Below are positions 41,410 to 50,150 of a stretch of 64,000 nucleotides of DNA, piece by piece. Each line of letters begins with the position of its first letter. Positions within the stretch are counted from its first letter, which is position 1. Source of the stretch: Bradyrhizobium quebecense (lineage in GTDB: Bacteria > Pseudomonadota > Alphaproteobacteria > Rhizobiales > Xanthobacteraceae); the NCBI RefSeq assembly GCF_013373795.3, contig NZ_CP088022.1, positions 1,736,001-1,800,000 of the forward strand, given 5' to 3'. Position numbers and translations under genes: made by a program. A model generated the notes under the pieces. It did not search any database and was not told where the DNA came from. It saw nothing but the letters and a program-made list of their open reading frames with translations.

Positions 41410-41626
41410 TGTCACACGGCTTTCCTTGAGGTAGGCCAATGCCCAAACTCGAGGCGCTTTTGCTCGCGGTGAGCTTGAAACCTGGCTCACGAGGGTTGAA
41501 AGGTCTTAATCTTCTGACGATAGCATTTTGAAGCTGTGCTTGAGCGGGGGATGGCGTCGTGGCGCAAGGGTGCACGACCATGCTCATGATGAGGTCAGTC
41601 CTCAGGCTCGTGACGGAGCGCTATCT

Positions 41627-42046
41627 TCAGCGCAAGAGCTTCAGATTACCCGTCAGCGACCGAACCCATTTTTCAGGCCCGTAGAAGCCCAAGCCGTCAA
41701 TAGTCTCGTTCGAGAGCGCGCGCAGCGGAAATTCGGCGAGATAGTCCTCAAAGCGGTGGAGCCCCCTGGCGAATTGCGGAAAAGGTACCAAAACGGCGCC
41801 GCTCGCCAATGGCTGCGCGCGCGTCAGCAGTGCGGACAGCGCTTCGGGCGTGGCTTGCAGAATTGGTACTGGACGGTTCGCGCTGGTCCGGACAGTGAGC
41901 CCGTTGCCGTCGGTCAAGAGGTTTCCTCCAAGGTCCGGCTCTGCGGCGCCGATACCGATGCTCAAGACCGCAACTGTGTTCGCAATCAACCCAAGCGGCA
42001 AGGCTGGATTCACAATAATGGCGATGCGCGCGCTGACGGTATTCAT
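41627..42046 (-). CDS. DUF2000-family protein
   Basis: 139 residues from ATG 42046. KIAIIVNPALPLGLIANTVAVL-like start (here ARIAIIVNPALPLGLIANTV), IGIGAAEPDLGG, and a final IDGLGFYGPEKWVRSLTG are typical of DUF2000. Fold and role unsettled, perhaps a small ligand- or RNA-binding protein. It is 80 bases after the SDR and may be the last gene of the minus-strand operon. The 217 bases between 41410 and 41626 hold nothing assignable. Confidence 0.7.
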   Translation of the reverse strand: MNTVSARIAIIVNPALPLGLIANTVAVLSIGIGAAEPDLGGNLLTDGNGLTVRTSANRPVPILQATPEALSALLTRAQPLASGAVLVPFPQFARGLHRFEDYLAEFPLRALSNETIDGLGFYGPEKWVRSLTGNLKLLR

Positions 42047-42127
42047 TCGGAAATCATTCCTGCAGCCGGGCAAGTCCAGTACCTCTATGCTTCCCTGGCG
42101 GGAAGCTTTCCCTGATCGTTGCTGCAG

Positions 42128-42946
42128 TCATTCGATCAAGATGTCTGGCGCTAGCTGGCTGGCAGGATCTATTGCATAGACCGACAGGTCGTCGACACCC
42201 TGCGAACGCAAAACCTCCTCGTCGATCAAGGTCCTGCCCGAGAATTCGCGACTGTCTTGCGTAACGATGAAGTGTGCCGCATCGGCCATGATCGAAGGCG
42301 AGCGGCTGCGGCGATAATCCGATTGGTAATGCACGCGCACGGCGTCGGTTGCAATCATGGTCTTTGGCCAAAGAGCATTGGCGGCAATTCCAAACGATCG
42401 AAATTCCTCGGCCAGTGCCAGAGTGTACATGGTCATGCTGTACTTCGAGGTGGCGTATGCGGGATACTTGCCGAGCCAGATTGCCGACTTCGGTAGTGGC
42501 GGCGACAAGGTGAGAACGTGGGGATTTGACGACCGCTTCAGGTGCGGTACAGCATGATAGGCACAGATGTAGGTCGCCCTGCCGTTCACCGCACTCAGCA
42601 AATCGAACTTCCTGGCCGGCGTATCTAGCAGGCCGGTCGGACTGATGGCGCTGGCATTGTTCACGAGGATGTCCAACCCGCCGAATTCCTGAACCGTCCT
42701 TTCGATGGCGTTTGCGAGCGCATCTGCGTCGCGCACATCGACACGGAGGGGAAGCGCGGCGGTACCGAGCTTGCGGACCTCCTCGGCCACTGTATGGATA
42801 GTTCCGGGAAGGGTGGGGTGGGGCTCGCTCGATTTGGCTGCGAGCGCAATTTGTGCTCCTTCCGATGCGAATTTGAGCGCGATTTCCCGGCCGATGCCGC
42901 GGCTCGCGCCTGTAATGAACACGACTTTACCGTCCAGAGATCCCAT
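42128..42946 (-). CDS. Short-chain dehydrogenase/reductase
   Basis: 272 residues from ATG 42946 (AAGGAA 7 bases upstream). NAD(P) loop TGASRGIG at 13-20, DVRDADAL, NNAS, and the pair Y..K in YPAYATSKYSMTMYTLAL. It resembles the peroxisomal-type HSDL2 branch of SDRs. In this cluster it could oxidise a hydroxyacyl-CoA. The usual active-site Ser region reads TLSPPLP. Starts 3 bases after the crotonase stop. Confidence 0.85.
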   Translation of the reverse strand: MGSLDGKVVFITGASRGIGREIALKFASEGAQIALAAKSSEPHPTLPGTIHTVAEEVRKLGTAALPLRVDVRDADALANAIERTVQEFGGLDILVNNASAISPTGLLDTPARKFDLLSAVNGRATYICAYHAVPHLKRSSNPHVLTLSPPLPKSAIWLGKYPAYATSKYSMTMYTLALAEEFRSFGIAANALWPKTMIATDAVRVHYQSDYRRSRSPSIMADAAHFIVTQDSREFSGRTLIDEEVLRSQGVDDLSVYAIDPASQLAPDILIE

Positions 42947-42948
42947 TT

Positions 42949-43743
42949 TCACTTTCCTTCGAATATTGGCGGCCGCCTCTCGTTGAACGCCTTCAGGCCC
43001 TCGCGAAAGTCTGCCGAGGACGCGCAGTCGACGAATGAAACGAGCTCGGCGGATAGTTGTTCATCGAACGTGGCGGTATCGGCGCTCCAGATCAGGTCTT
43101 TCACCGCACGGCTTGCAGCGGGTGAATTATCGGCTAGCGCCCGCGCCATTCGGGTCAGCTCGGCCTCGAGCTCCTGCTCCGCACATACTCTCGTGATTAG
43201 CCCACGCGACAGGGCCTCGCTTGCGTTCACGTGATCCGAGAGGAGCATCAACTCCAGCGCTCGTCTCGGCCCCACCAGGCGCGTCAGCGAGTGTGTCATG
43301 CCGCCATCGGCGGGAACGCCCAACCGGCGGTATGCCACTGAAAAACGCGCTGTTTCGGCGGCTAGAACGAAATCACAGGCCAATGCCAGAGACATTGCTC
43401 CGCCCGCGCAGGCCCCGTGCACCGCGGCAATAGCCGGCTTTCCTGAACGTCTGAGTGAAAGGAGTGCGTCGTGGAAAGCAGTGATGATGTCCATGGCAAG
43501 CCGCGGGAATGTGGCGCCGGCAGTGGAGAAAGCTCGAAGATCTCCGCCGACCGAGAAATTCGCTCCGCGGCCTCGAATGACTACGACCTTGACGCTCGCG
43601 TCACGCTCGAGGTCGAAGGCCGCGGCCCTGAGTGCCGTCGCCAGTTCGAACTCGATCCCGTTACCTCGCTCCGGCCGGTTCAACCAGATCGTTCCGACCC
43701 CGTCGGCGACGACGAGTTCGATAGATGATGATGCAGTGCTCAC
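42949..43743 (-). CDS. Crotonase-family protein lacking both hydratase Glu
   Basis: 264 residues. Crotonase fold with GRGANFSVGGDLRAF and AVHGACAGGAMSLALACDFV; the first catalytic Glu is Met, and the second (in FSVAYRRLGVPADGG) is absent while an Asp in PADGG is present. That pattern favours isomerase or other chemistry rather than simple hydration. Second last gene of the minus-strand operon. Confidence 0.75.
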   Translation of the reverse strand: MSTASSSIELVVADGVGTIWLNRPERGNGIEFELATALRAAAFDLERDASVKVVVIRGRGANFSVGGDLRAFSTAGATFPRLAMDIITAFHDALLSLRRSGKPAIAAVHGACAGGAMSLALACDFVLAAETARFSVAYRRLGVPADGGMTHSLTRLVGPRRALELMLLSDHVNASEALSRGLITRVCAEQELEAELTRMARALADNSPAASRAVKDLIWSADTATFDEQLSAELVSFVDCASSADFREGLKAFNERRPPIFEGK

Positions 43744-43845
43744 GAACTGATCGTCCTTCCGATGTTCGGCAATGATTTGCCTTGGCCGCCTTCCCGAAAG
43801 TCCGCCCGGCCAAGAGGGCTCTCTCTTTGCGCCGTTCAGGTTGCT

Positions 43846-45048
43846 TCACTTCTTGAGGAGCGCGCACTTTGATTCGCTGACGGGCCGATAGGCGTCCTCA
43901 CCACGGATCGTCTTGACGATCTCGAGATAGTCCCACGCCTCCTTCGAGTCTGACGGCTTCTTCACGCGCGCCAGGTACATGTCACGGATCACCCGCCCGT
44001 CCTCGCGCAGCTTGCCGCCATGTACGAAGGTGTCTTCGACCGGAAGTTCGCGCATCTTGGCCATGACTGCGGCGGGATCATCGGTGCCAGCGGCCTTGAT
44101 CGCCTTCAGATAGTGCAGCACAGAGCCGTAGACGCCAGTGTGGATCATGGTCGGCATGACGTTGGTCCGGGCGAAGAACCTCTTTGACCAGGCGCGGGTC
44201 TTGTCATCCATGTTCCAATAAGAGGCCGTAGTCATATAAGTGCCTTGTGCGGCCTGCAGGCCGACGGCGTGCACGTCAGTATCGAACATCAGCAGGCCGA
44301 CAAGCTTCTGGCCGGCCTGAACCAGGCCGAATTCACCGGATTGCTTGATGGCATTGTCGGTGTCCTGGCCAGCATTGGCAAATGCCACGACATCCGCCCT
44401 CGAGTTCTGCGCCTGCAGCACAAACGACGAGAAGTCGGCTGTGTTGGTCGGATGCCGCACGCTGCCGAGCACCTTGCCGTCCAGCTCCTTGATGAAGCGC
44501 GTCGCGTCTTTCTCAAGTTGCTGTCCGAAGGCGTAGTCGGCGGTGACGAAGAACCAGGACTTGCCGCCCTCCTTGATGACCGCCGACGCGGTCACCTTGG
44601 ATAGCGCGTAGGTATCATAGGAAAAATGGACGGTGTTCGGGCTGCACAGCTCGTCGGTCAGGGAGCTCGCCCCCGGGCCGGAGAGCAGCGCAATCTTGTT
44701 GCGCTCCCGCACCATATTGTGAACGGCGATTGCAATTCCCGAGTTCGGAATGTCGGCGACTGCGTCGACCTTGCCGTTGTCGAACCAGTCGCGAACGATC
44801 TGCAGGCCCACGTCGGTCTTCATCTGGTGGTCGGCGCTGACAATTTCGATCGGCTTTCCGAGTACTGTCGGGCCAAACTCCTCAACGGCCATTTTTGCCG
44901 CCTCGACCGAGCCGGGACCGCTGTTGTCGCGCCCCCAGCTTGAAAGGTCCGTCAGCACGCCAATCCGGACCACGTCGTTCGAGATTTGGGCGGACGCGGT
45001 CGACGCTGTCGCGACCAGGATGGCCAAGGCCAGCAAATTTCTCTTCAC
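43846..45048 (-). CDS. ABC transporter substrate-binding protein (Leu/Ile/Val type)
   Basis: 400 residues with a clear signal peptide (MKRNLLALAILVATASTASA). The periplasmic binding fold of type 1 is seen in VVRIGVLTDLSSWGRDNSGP and LQIVRDWFDNGKVDAVADIP. This family in rhizobia often binds aromatic or short-chain acids, not only amino acids. No permease or ATPase gene lies in the window. Being in the catabolic operon, it probably captures the pathway substrate for a shared transporter. Confidence 0.85.
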   Translation of the reverse strand: MKRNLLALAILVATASTASAQISNDVVRIGVLTDLSSWGRDNSGPGSVEAAKMAVEEFGPTVLGKPIEIVSADHQMKTDVGLQIVRDWFDNGKVDAVADIPNSGIAIAVHNMVRERNKIALLSGPGASSLTDELCSPNTVHFSYDTYALSKVTASAVIKEGGKSWFFVTADYAFGQQLEKDATRFIKELDGKVLGSVRHPTNTADFSSFVLQAQNSRADVVAFANAGQDTDNAIKQSGEFGLVQAGQKLVGLLMFDTDVHAVGLQAAQGTYMTTASYWNMDDKTRAWSKRFFARTNVMPTMIHTGVYGSVLHYLKAIKAAGTDDPAAVMAKMRELPVEDTFVHGGKLREDGRVIRDMYLARVKKPSDSKEAWDYLEIVKTIRGEDAYRPVSESKCALLKK

Positions 45049-45144
45049 GTGTGCTCCCTCATTATTTTCTTATGGAAAGTGAAATGTTGGTCGTGCGGGC
45101 AGAGTGTCTGCGCGACGATTTTTGATTAGACGCAGGTATTGCAG

Positions 45145-45915
45145 CTACCTTTCATCGAATCGTGGCTCGCGCTTTTCCAGGAATGCGTTGATGCCTTCGC
45201 GTGCATCGGCGTGCGTGAGCAGGAACGGAAACCCGTCGATTGCGTGGCGCATCTCGTCGCCACCGAGACCGCGATTGTAGAAGGACTTGGCCATCTGCAC
45301 GGCAAGGCGTGGCTGTGAGGCGATGCGTTCCGCGAACGCGATTGCGTCGGAGAGAAGGCGTTCGTCAGGAACGACGCGGGATACGAGTCCAAGGCGGCTC
45401 GCTTCCGCGGCGTCGACGGGGTCGCCGAGCATGCTCATCTCCTTGGCTTTCGCGCGCCCGACAATGTCCTGGAGGCGCACGATCGCGAAGCCAGGCAATA
45501 AGCCCAGCTTGATCTCGGGTACGGCAAAGCGGGCACTCTCGGCCGCCAGGATGAAGTCGGATGCGAGGGCAAGCTCGAATCCGCCGCCATAGGCAATCCC
45601 GTTCACGGCAGCGATCACCGGCTTGAGTGCCCGTTCCGGAGCGCTCAGGACCTCCATGGCGTCGATGAAGAAGGCGCGCGCTTTCTCCGGATCGAAATCG
45701 AAAGTGCCGATATCAGCGCCGGCGCAGAATGCCTTGCCGCCTGCACCGGTGATGATGGTGACACGTACCTCATCGTCCTTGTCGGCCCGTTGCAGGCCTT
45801 CACGGATGCCTGTGCGAATGCCTGTTGTCAGTGCATTCAGCTTGTTCGGTTCGTCGAGCGTCAAGATCGCGATCTTGCCCCGGACGTCGTAGTTCACGCT
45901 TCCAAATCGCAACAT
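45145..45915 (-). CDS. Enoyl-CoA hydratase (crotonase family)
   Basis: 256 residues. GGKAFCAGADIGTF gives the oxyanion hole; AVNGIAYGGGFELALASDFI has the first catalytic Glu and FAVPEIKLGLLPGFAIVRL the second. A standard hydratase by these residues. Follows the biotin carboxylase gene by 27 bases. Confidence 0.85.
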   Translation of the reverse strand: MLRFGSVNYDVRGKIAILTLDEPNKLNALTTGIRTGIREGLQRADKDDEVRVTIITGAGGKAFCAGADIGTFDFDPEKARAFFIDAMEVLSAPERALKPVIAAVNGIAYGGGFELALASDFILAAESARFAVPEIKLGLLPGFAIVRLQDIVGRAKAKEMSMLGDPVDAAEASRLGLVSRVVPDERLLSDAIAFAERIASQPRLAVQMAKSFYNRGLGGDEMRHAIDGFPFLLTHADAREGINAFLEKREPRFDER

Positions 45916-45942
45916 ATGCTGTCCTGATAGTTCATAAGGCGG

Positions 45943-47943
45943 CTACTGCGGGATGAGTTCGGGCTCGACGATGGCGACGACGGCGTTTCGCTCGACGGTA
46001 TCGCCGGGTTTGAAGTGGACTGCGGTCACCACACCGTCCACCTCGCTGGCGATACGCAATTCCATCTTCATGGATTCCATGACGACGGTCGGATCGCCTG
46101 CCTTGACGCGGCTGCCGACCGTGACGTTGATCTTCAACACGACGCCGGTCATCGGGGCGCGTAGTTCGCCGCTGACCTCGGCGCTGGCGCTGATGTATCT
46201 GAGGTAGGGGATCGCGGTCATTGTATGGGCGTGACGCGGATCGTGCACGAAGATCGCATGGTCTTTCTGTGCGATCCGCACGGTCTCGCAGCGCGCGTTG
46301 GCTGCGGCGGCGAACATGTCGTCGGCAAGCGGCGAAAGCTGCACCCGAACCCTGGCAGCGTCGACGCCGATCAGCATCGAGCCGTCTGGTTGCAAGGGTG
46401 CAAAGCGGAGCTCCGCGCTGTCACCTGCGGCCTCAAGATGAAGAAGGGGGATCGGTGACAAGCCGTCATCGGCTGCCGTCATCCGCCAGCCGGTCAGACT
46501 GCTGGACTGCCAGGGATTGCCGGAAGCGGCAGCGCGCTGGCGCATCATCCAGAAATACGCGCCAACCGCCAATGCTTCCGGGTCAATGTTTTCCGTGGCG
46601 GTCACAAGCGCATCGATCCTCTCGTCGATCAGGCGGGTATGAAACGTCGCGGCCCGGGTCGCGGGCAGAGCGATCAACCGACGGAGAAACTCCCGGTTGG
46701 TGATGACGCCGAAAATCGAGGTCTCGCCGAGTGCGCGATCAAGCTGGTCGAGCGCCTGATCGCGAGTGGTGGCGTGGGCAATCAGCTTGGCGAGCATTGA
46801 ATCGTAATAGGGCGTAACGGTCGACCCGCTTTCGACGCCGGTCTCGACGCGAATGCCGCCGGACGGGAACCTGACGTGGGCGAGCTTTCCGGTGGATGGC
46901 ATGAAGCTGTCATTCGGATCTTCGGCACAGATGCGCGCCTCGACCGCGTGGCCCTGGCACACCACTTCGTCCTGTTTGACTGGCAGTCCTTCGCCGGCGG
47001 CAATGCGGAGCATGGCCTCGACGATGTCGATGCCGGTGACCATCTCGGTTACGGGATGCTCGACCTGGAGCCGGGGATTGACCTCCAGAAAGTAGTAGTC
47101 GGTGCCGCTGACGATGAATTCGACCGTGCCGACACCACGATATCTGAGCCTGCGTCCGAGCCTGACGGCGTCGTCGAGGATGCGTTGGCGAAGGGAGGTA
47201 GGAAGGTTGGCGGCTGGCGCTTCCTCTATCAGCTTCTGGTGACGGCGCTGCAGCGTGCATTCGCGTTCGAACAGGTGAATCACATTACCATCGCCGTCGC
47301 CCGCGATCTGCACCTCGATGTGCCGGCCCTGCAGGATCAGCTTCTCGACGATCAGTCCTGCGTCGCCGAAAGCATTCCTGGCCTCGCGCATCGCGGACTC
47401 GATTTCGTCGCCAAGCCCGTCATAGGTCGATATCGCCCGCATTCCCTTGCCACCGCCGCCGGCCGCGGCCTTGAGCATGACCGGCAGTTCGAGCCGGCGG
47501 ACGATGCGTTCGATTTCGAGGCGATCCTCGCCCGGAGCTTCGCTGCCGGGTATTGTGGCGACGCCGGCGGCGACGGCTTCCCGTTTCGCGGACGCCTTGT
47601 CGCCAAGCCGCTCGATGGTTTCCGGCGTCGGTCCGATGAATACCAGACCGGCTGCTTCGACCGCGCGGGCAAAGGCCGTATTCTCGGCCAGGAAGCCGAA
47701 TCCGGGATGGATCGCCTCCGCGCCGGTGGTTTTCGCGGCGGCGATGACGGCATCGATCCGCAGATAGCTTTCCGAGGCCGCCGCGGCGCCGATCTCGATG
47801 GATTCACCAATGGCCTTGACGTGCAGGGCGTCGGCATCTGCAGTGGAGTGCACGGTGGAGACCGCAACGCCGAGGCGTTGGCAGGTGCGGGCGATGCGGC
47901 AGGCGATTTCGCCTCGATTGGCAATCAGAATTTTCCTGAACAT
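45943..47943 (-). CDS. Acyl-CoA carboxylase alpha subunit (biotin carboxylase + BCCP)
   Basis: 666 residues. Biotin carboxylase domain about 1-450 (FRKILIANRGEIACRIARTC, AAGGGGKGMR ATP loop, EVNPRLQVEHPVTE) and C-terminal biotinyl domain with the biotin Lys in VMESMKMELR. It charges biotin with bicarbonate and ATP, for transfer by the beta subunit encoded 17 bases upstream. Length and pairing match methylcrotonyl- and geranyl-CoA carboxylases. Confidence 0.9.
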   Translation of the reverse strand: MFRKILIANRGEIACRIARTCQRLGVAVSTVHSTADADALHVKAIGESIEIGAAAASESYLRIDAVIAAAKTTGAEAIHPGFGFLAENTAFARAVEAAGLVFIGPTPETIERLGDKASAKREAVAAGVATIPGSEAPGEDRLEIERIVRRLELPVMLKAAAGGGGKGMRAISTYDGLGDEIESAMREARNAFGDAGLIVEKLILQGRHIEVQIAGDGDGNVIHLFERECTLQRRHQKLIEEAPAANLPTSLRQRILDDAVRLGRRLRYRGVGTVEFIVSGTDYYFLEVNPRLQVEHPVTEMVTGIDIVEAMLRIAAGEGLPVKQDEVVCQGHAVEARICAEDPNDSFMPSTGKLAHVRFPSGGIRVETGVESGSTVTPYYDSMLAKLIAHATTRDQALDQLDRALGETSIFGVITNREFLRRLIALPATRAATFHTRLIDERIDALVTATENIDPEALAVGAYFWMMRQRAAASGNPWQSSSLTGWRMTAADDGLSPIPLLHLEAAGDSAELRFAPLQPDGSMLIGVDAARVRVQLSPLADDMFAAAANARCETVRIAQKDHAIFVHDPRHAHTMTAIPYLRYISASAEVSGELRAPMTGVVLKINVTVGSRVKAGDPTVVMESMKMELRIASEVDGVVTAVHFKPGDTVERNAVVAIVEPELIPQ

Positions 47944-47960
47944 GGCGGGTCCCCTTGCGT

Positions 47961-49568
47961 CTACATCCGAAACACGCCGAAATCGGTGCGCTGACGCGGG
48001 ACACGCCCGGCGAGGTCAAGCAACAGCGCCATCACGCTGCGGGTTTCGAGCGGATCGATCACCATGTCGCACCAGGTGTTGCGGGCGAAATTGTAGGCAT
48101 TGGCGAAATCCTCGAATGTTCGCCGGGTCGGAGCCATGTAGGCCTCGCGCTCGGAATCCGTCCAACTCGTGCCCTCGCGCTTGTGCACCTCGTCGCGAAC
48201 CATCGCGAGCGTCGTCGCTGCCTGGTCGGGGCCCATGATGGCGGAACGGGCATTTGGCCACATCATCATGGCATTTGGCCGGAACGCCCGGCCGCACATG
48301 GCGAGGTAGCCCGCGCCGTAGGCATTGCCCATGATCAGCGTGTATTTAGGGACATTGGCGCTTGCCATGGCCGTAATCATCTTCGCACCGTTCTTGGTGA
48401 TGCCGCCTTCCTCGGCTTCACGGCCAACCATGAAGCCCGTGACGTCAGCCATGAACAGCAACGGAATGTCGCGCTTGCAGCACAGTTCGATGAAGTGCGT
48501 AGCTTTCAGCGCACTTTCGGAGAACAGCACGCCATTGTTGCACAGGATGCCGATCTCGAAGCCCATGATCCGCGCGAAGCCGGTCACAAGCGTATCGCCA
48601 TAGAGCGGCTTGAACTCATGGAATTCGCTTCCGTCGACGAGACGCGCAAGGACATCGCGATTATTGGTGGGAATGCGCGGATCCGAACTGATCAGGCCGT
48701 AGATTTCGTTGGGGTCGAACTGTGGCTCGCGCACCGGAGCGACAGTCCGGCTTTGCCGGGGAATTTCACCGAGACTGGCGACGATCTCGCGCGTGATGGC
48801 AATCGCATGGGCGTCGTTCTCGGCGAGATGGTCAGTGACGCCGCTCACTCGGCTATGCATCTCGCCGCCGCCGAGTGCCTCGATGCCGACTTCCTCGCGG
48901 GTCGCCGCATAAACCAGCTGCGGTCCGCCGAGAAACATGGCGCCCTGGTTTCGGATAATCACGGTCTCATCGCTCAAAGCGGGAATGTAAGCTCCGCCCG
49001 CGGTAGAAGGACCGTGCACCACCGCAATTTGCGCGATTCCCTCTGCCGACATCCTGACCTGGTTGTAAAAGATCGAGCCAAACTGGCCATCGTCAGGGAA
49101 AATATTGGGCTGGTCGGGCAGGTTAGCGCCGCCGGATTGGACCAGGGTCACGCAGGGCAGGCGGTGCTGCCAGGCGAAGCGCTGCGCACGAACATGCTTC
49201 TTGCAGGTGATACCGTAGTAGGTGCCGCCCTTTACGGTGGGCTCGTTGGCGATGATCATGCAGGGACGATCGGAGATCATTCCGACGCCAGTGATGATGC
49301 TACCGCCGGGCGGGACGCCTTCGTACAGGCCTTCGCCGGCCAGCTGGCAGAATTCAAGGAACGGTGATCCAGGATCGATCAGTGCCGCGATCCGCTCGCG
49401 CGGCAGCAATTGGTCGCGTTCCTTGTGAAGCTTACGCGCTCGTTCCGGACCGCCGAGCGCAGCCGCAGCCCGGCGCTGCCTGAGATCCGCAACGCGCTCA
49501 GCATAGGCGCTGCGGTTACGGGCATATTCCGCGGTCGAGGTGACGATGTCCGATTTCATGATTGCCAT
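47961..49568 (-). CDS. Acyl-CoA carboxylase beta subunit (carboxyltransferase)
   Basis: 535 residues from ATG 49568. Motifs of the methylcrotonyl/geranyl-CoA branch: PPGGSIITGVGMI, VKGGTYYGITCKKHVRAQ, LVQSGGANLPDQPNIFPDDG, GPSTAGGAYIPALSDET. It moves the carboxyl group from biotin to an enoyl-CoA or related acyl-CoA. The longer frame to 49685 overlaps a TetR-type operator at 49677-49694 and is unlikely to be translated. First gene of a seven-gene operon. Confidence 0.9.
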   Translation of the reverse strand: MAIMKSDIVTSTAEYARNRSAYAERVADLRQRRAAAALGGPERARKLHKERDQLLPRERIAALIDPGSPFLEFCQLAGEGLYEGVPPGGSIITGVGMISDRPCMIIANEPTVKGGTYYGITCKKHVRAQRFAWQHRLPCVTLVQSGGANLPDQPNIFPDDGQFGSIFYNQVRMSAEGIAQIAVVHGPSTAGGAYIPALSDETVIIRNQGAMFLGGPQLVYAATREEVGIEALGGGEMHSRVSGVTDHLAENDAHAIAITREIVASLGEIPRQSRTVAPVREPQFDPNEIYGLISSDPRIPTNNRDVLARLVDGSEFHEFKPLYGDTLVTGFARIMGFEIGILCNNGVLFSESALKATHFIELCCKRDIPLLFMADVTGFMVGREAEEGGITKNGAKMITAMASANVPKYTLIMGNAYGAGYLAMCGRAFRPNAMMMWPNARSAIMGPDQAATTLAMVRDEVHKREGTSWTDSEREAYMAPTRRTFEDFANAYNFARNTWCDMVIDPLETRSVMALLLDLAGRVPRQRTDFGVFRM

Positions 49569-49676
49569 TGCGGGTGGTCCTGGCGGCTGCGCGGCAAGCC
49601 CGTCGGTGCTTGCTGCTGGTGTAAATCGACCGGTGGGTTGGCGGTGCGAGGGTCGCAAAATCGAGGCCTTGCAAAT

Positions 49677-49694
49677 TGCTAACATTTGTTAGAA
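49677..49694. promoter_or_regulatory. TetR-type operator, copy 1
   Basis: TG-CTAACA-TT-TGTTAG-AA, a 6-bp dyad matching the two other copies in all but the outer left bases. It lies 109 bases before the carboxylase beta start codon, downstream of the DUF35 gene. Confidence 0.7.
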
Positions 49695-49733
49695 TCGATC
49701 GCGCGCGGATGCAAGCAGAACTCATGCAGGTCC

Positions 49734-50150
49734 TCAGGCTTTCCGGAAGCGCGGCAGAGTTATGTCGTCGGAGACTTGGTCGAATGCGAGCTCGACCTCC
49801 ATGTCGAACGTGACGTCCTTCGGATCGCTCCCCGTCAAGGTGCTGATCATGCGCGGCCCTTCCGCGAGTTCGACGAGCAACACGGCGTAGGGGACATCTT
49901 GTTTGAACGCAGGGCCCGGAGCCCGATAGACCACGCTGAAGGAATGCACTTTGCCGTGGCCGGTTGCGGGCCGATGCTCAAGCTCATCGCTGCCGCATTC
50001 GCGACATGTGGCTTGCTGGTAATACTGCACGTTTCGACAGTGGCGGCAGTGCTGCAGCAGGAGCTTGCCGTTTCGCAAGCCGTGCCAGAATGTGATCGTA
50101 TCGGCATCCGGCGCGGGCAGGGGCTTTTGGGCGGAATCCTCGGATGCCAT
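49734..50150 (-). CDS. DUF35 zinc-ribbon/OB-fold protein
   Basis: 138 residues from ATG 50150, sharing one base with the preceding stop. Zinc ribbon CRHCRNVQYYQQATCRECGS (two CxxC pairs), then the OB-fold with AVLLVELAEGPRMISTL. DUF35 proteins form complexes with thiolase-fold partners and bind the acyl-CoA; in steroid degradation such a partner pairs with the retro-aldolase Ltp2. Here the coupled upstream gene encodes a thiolase-like protein. Confidence 0.85.
   Translation of the reverse strand: MASEDSAQKPLPAPDADTITFWHGLRNGKLLLQHCRHCRNVQYYQQATCRECGSDELEHRPATGHGKVHSFSVVYRAPGPAFKQDVPYAVLLVELAEGPRMISTLTGSDPKDVTFDMEVELAFDQVSDDITLPRFRKA

Noticed and set aside
49569..49685. N-terminal extension of the carboxylase beta subunit
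   Set aside because: It would run through the TetR-type operator and has no family resemblance; ATG 49568 fits the usual length.
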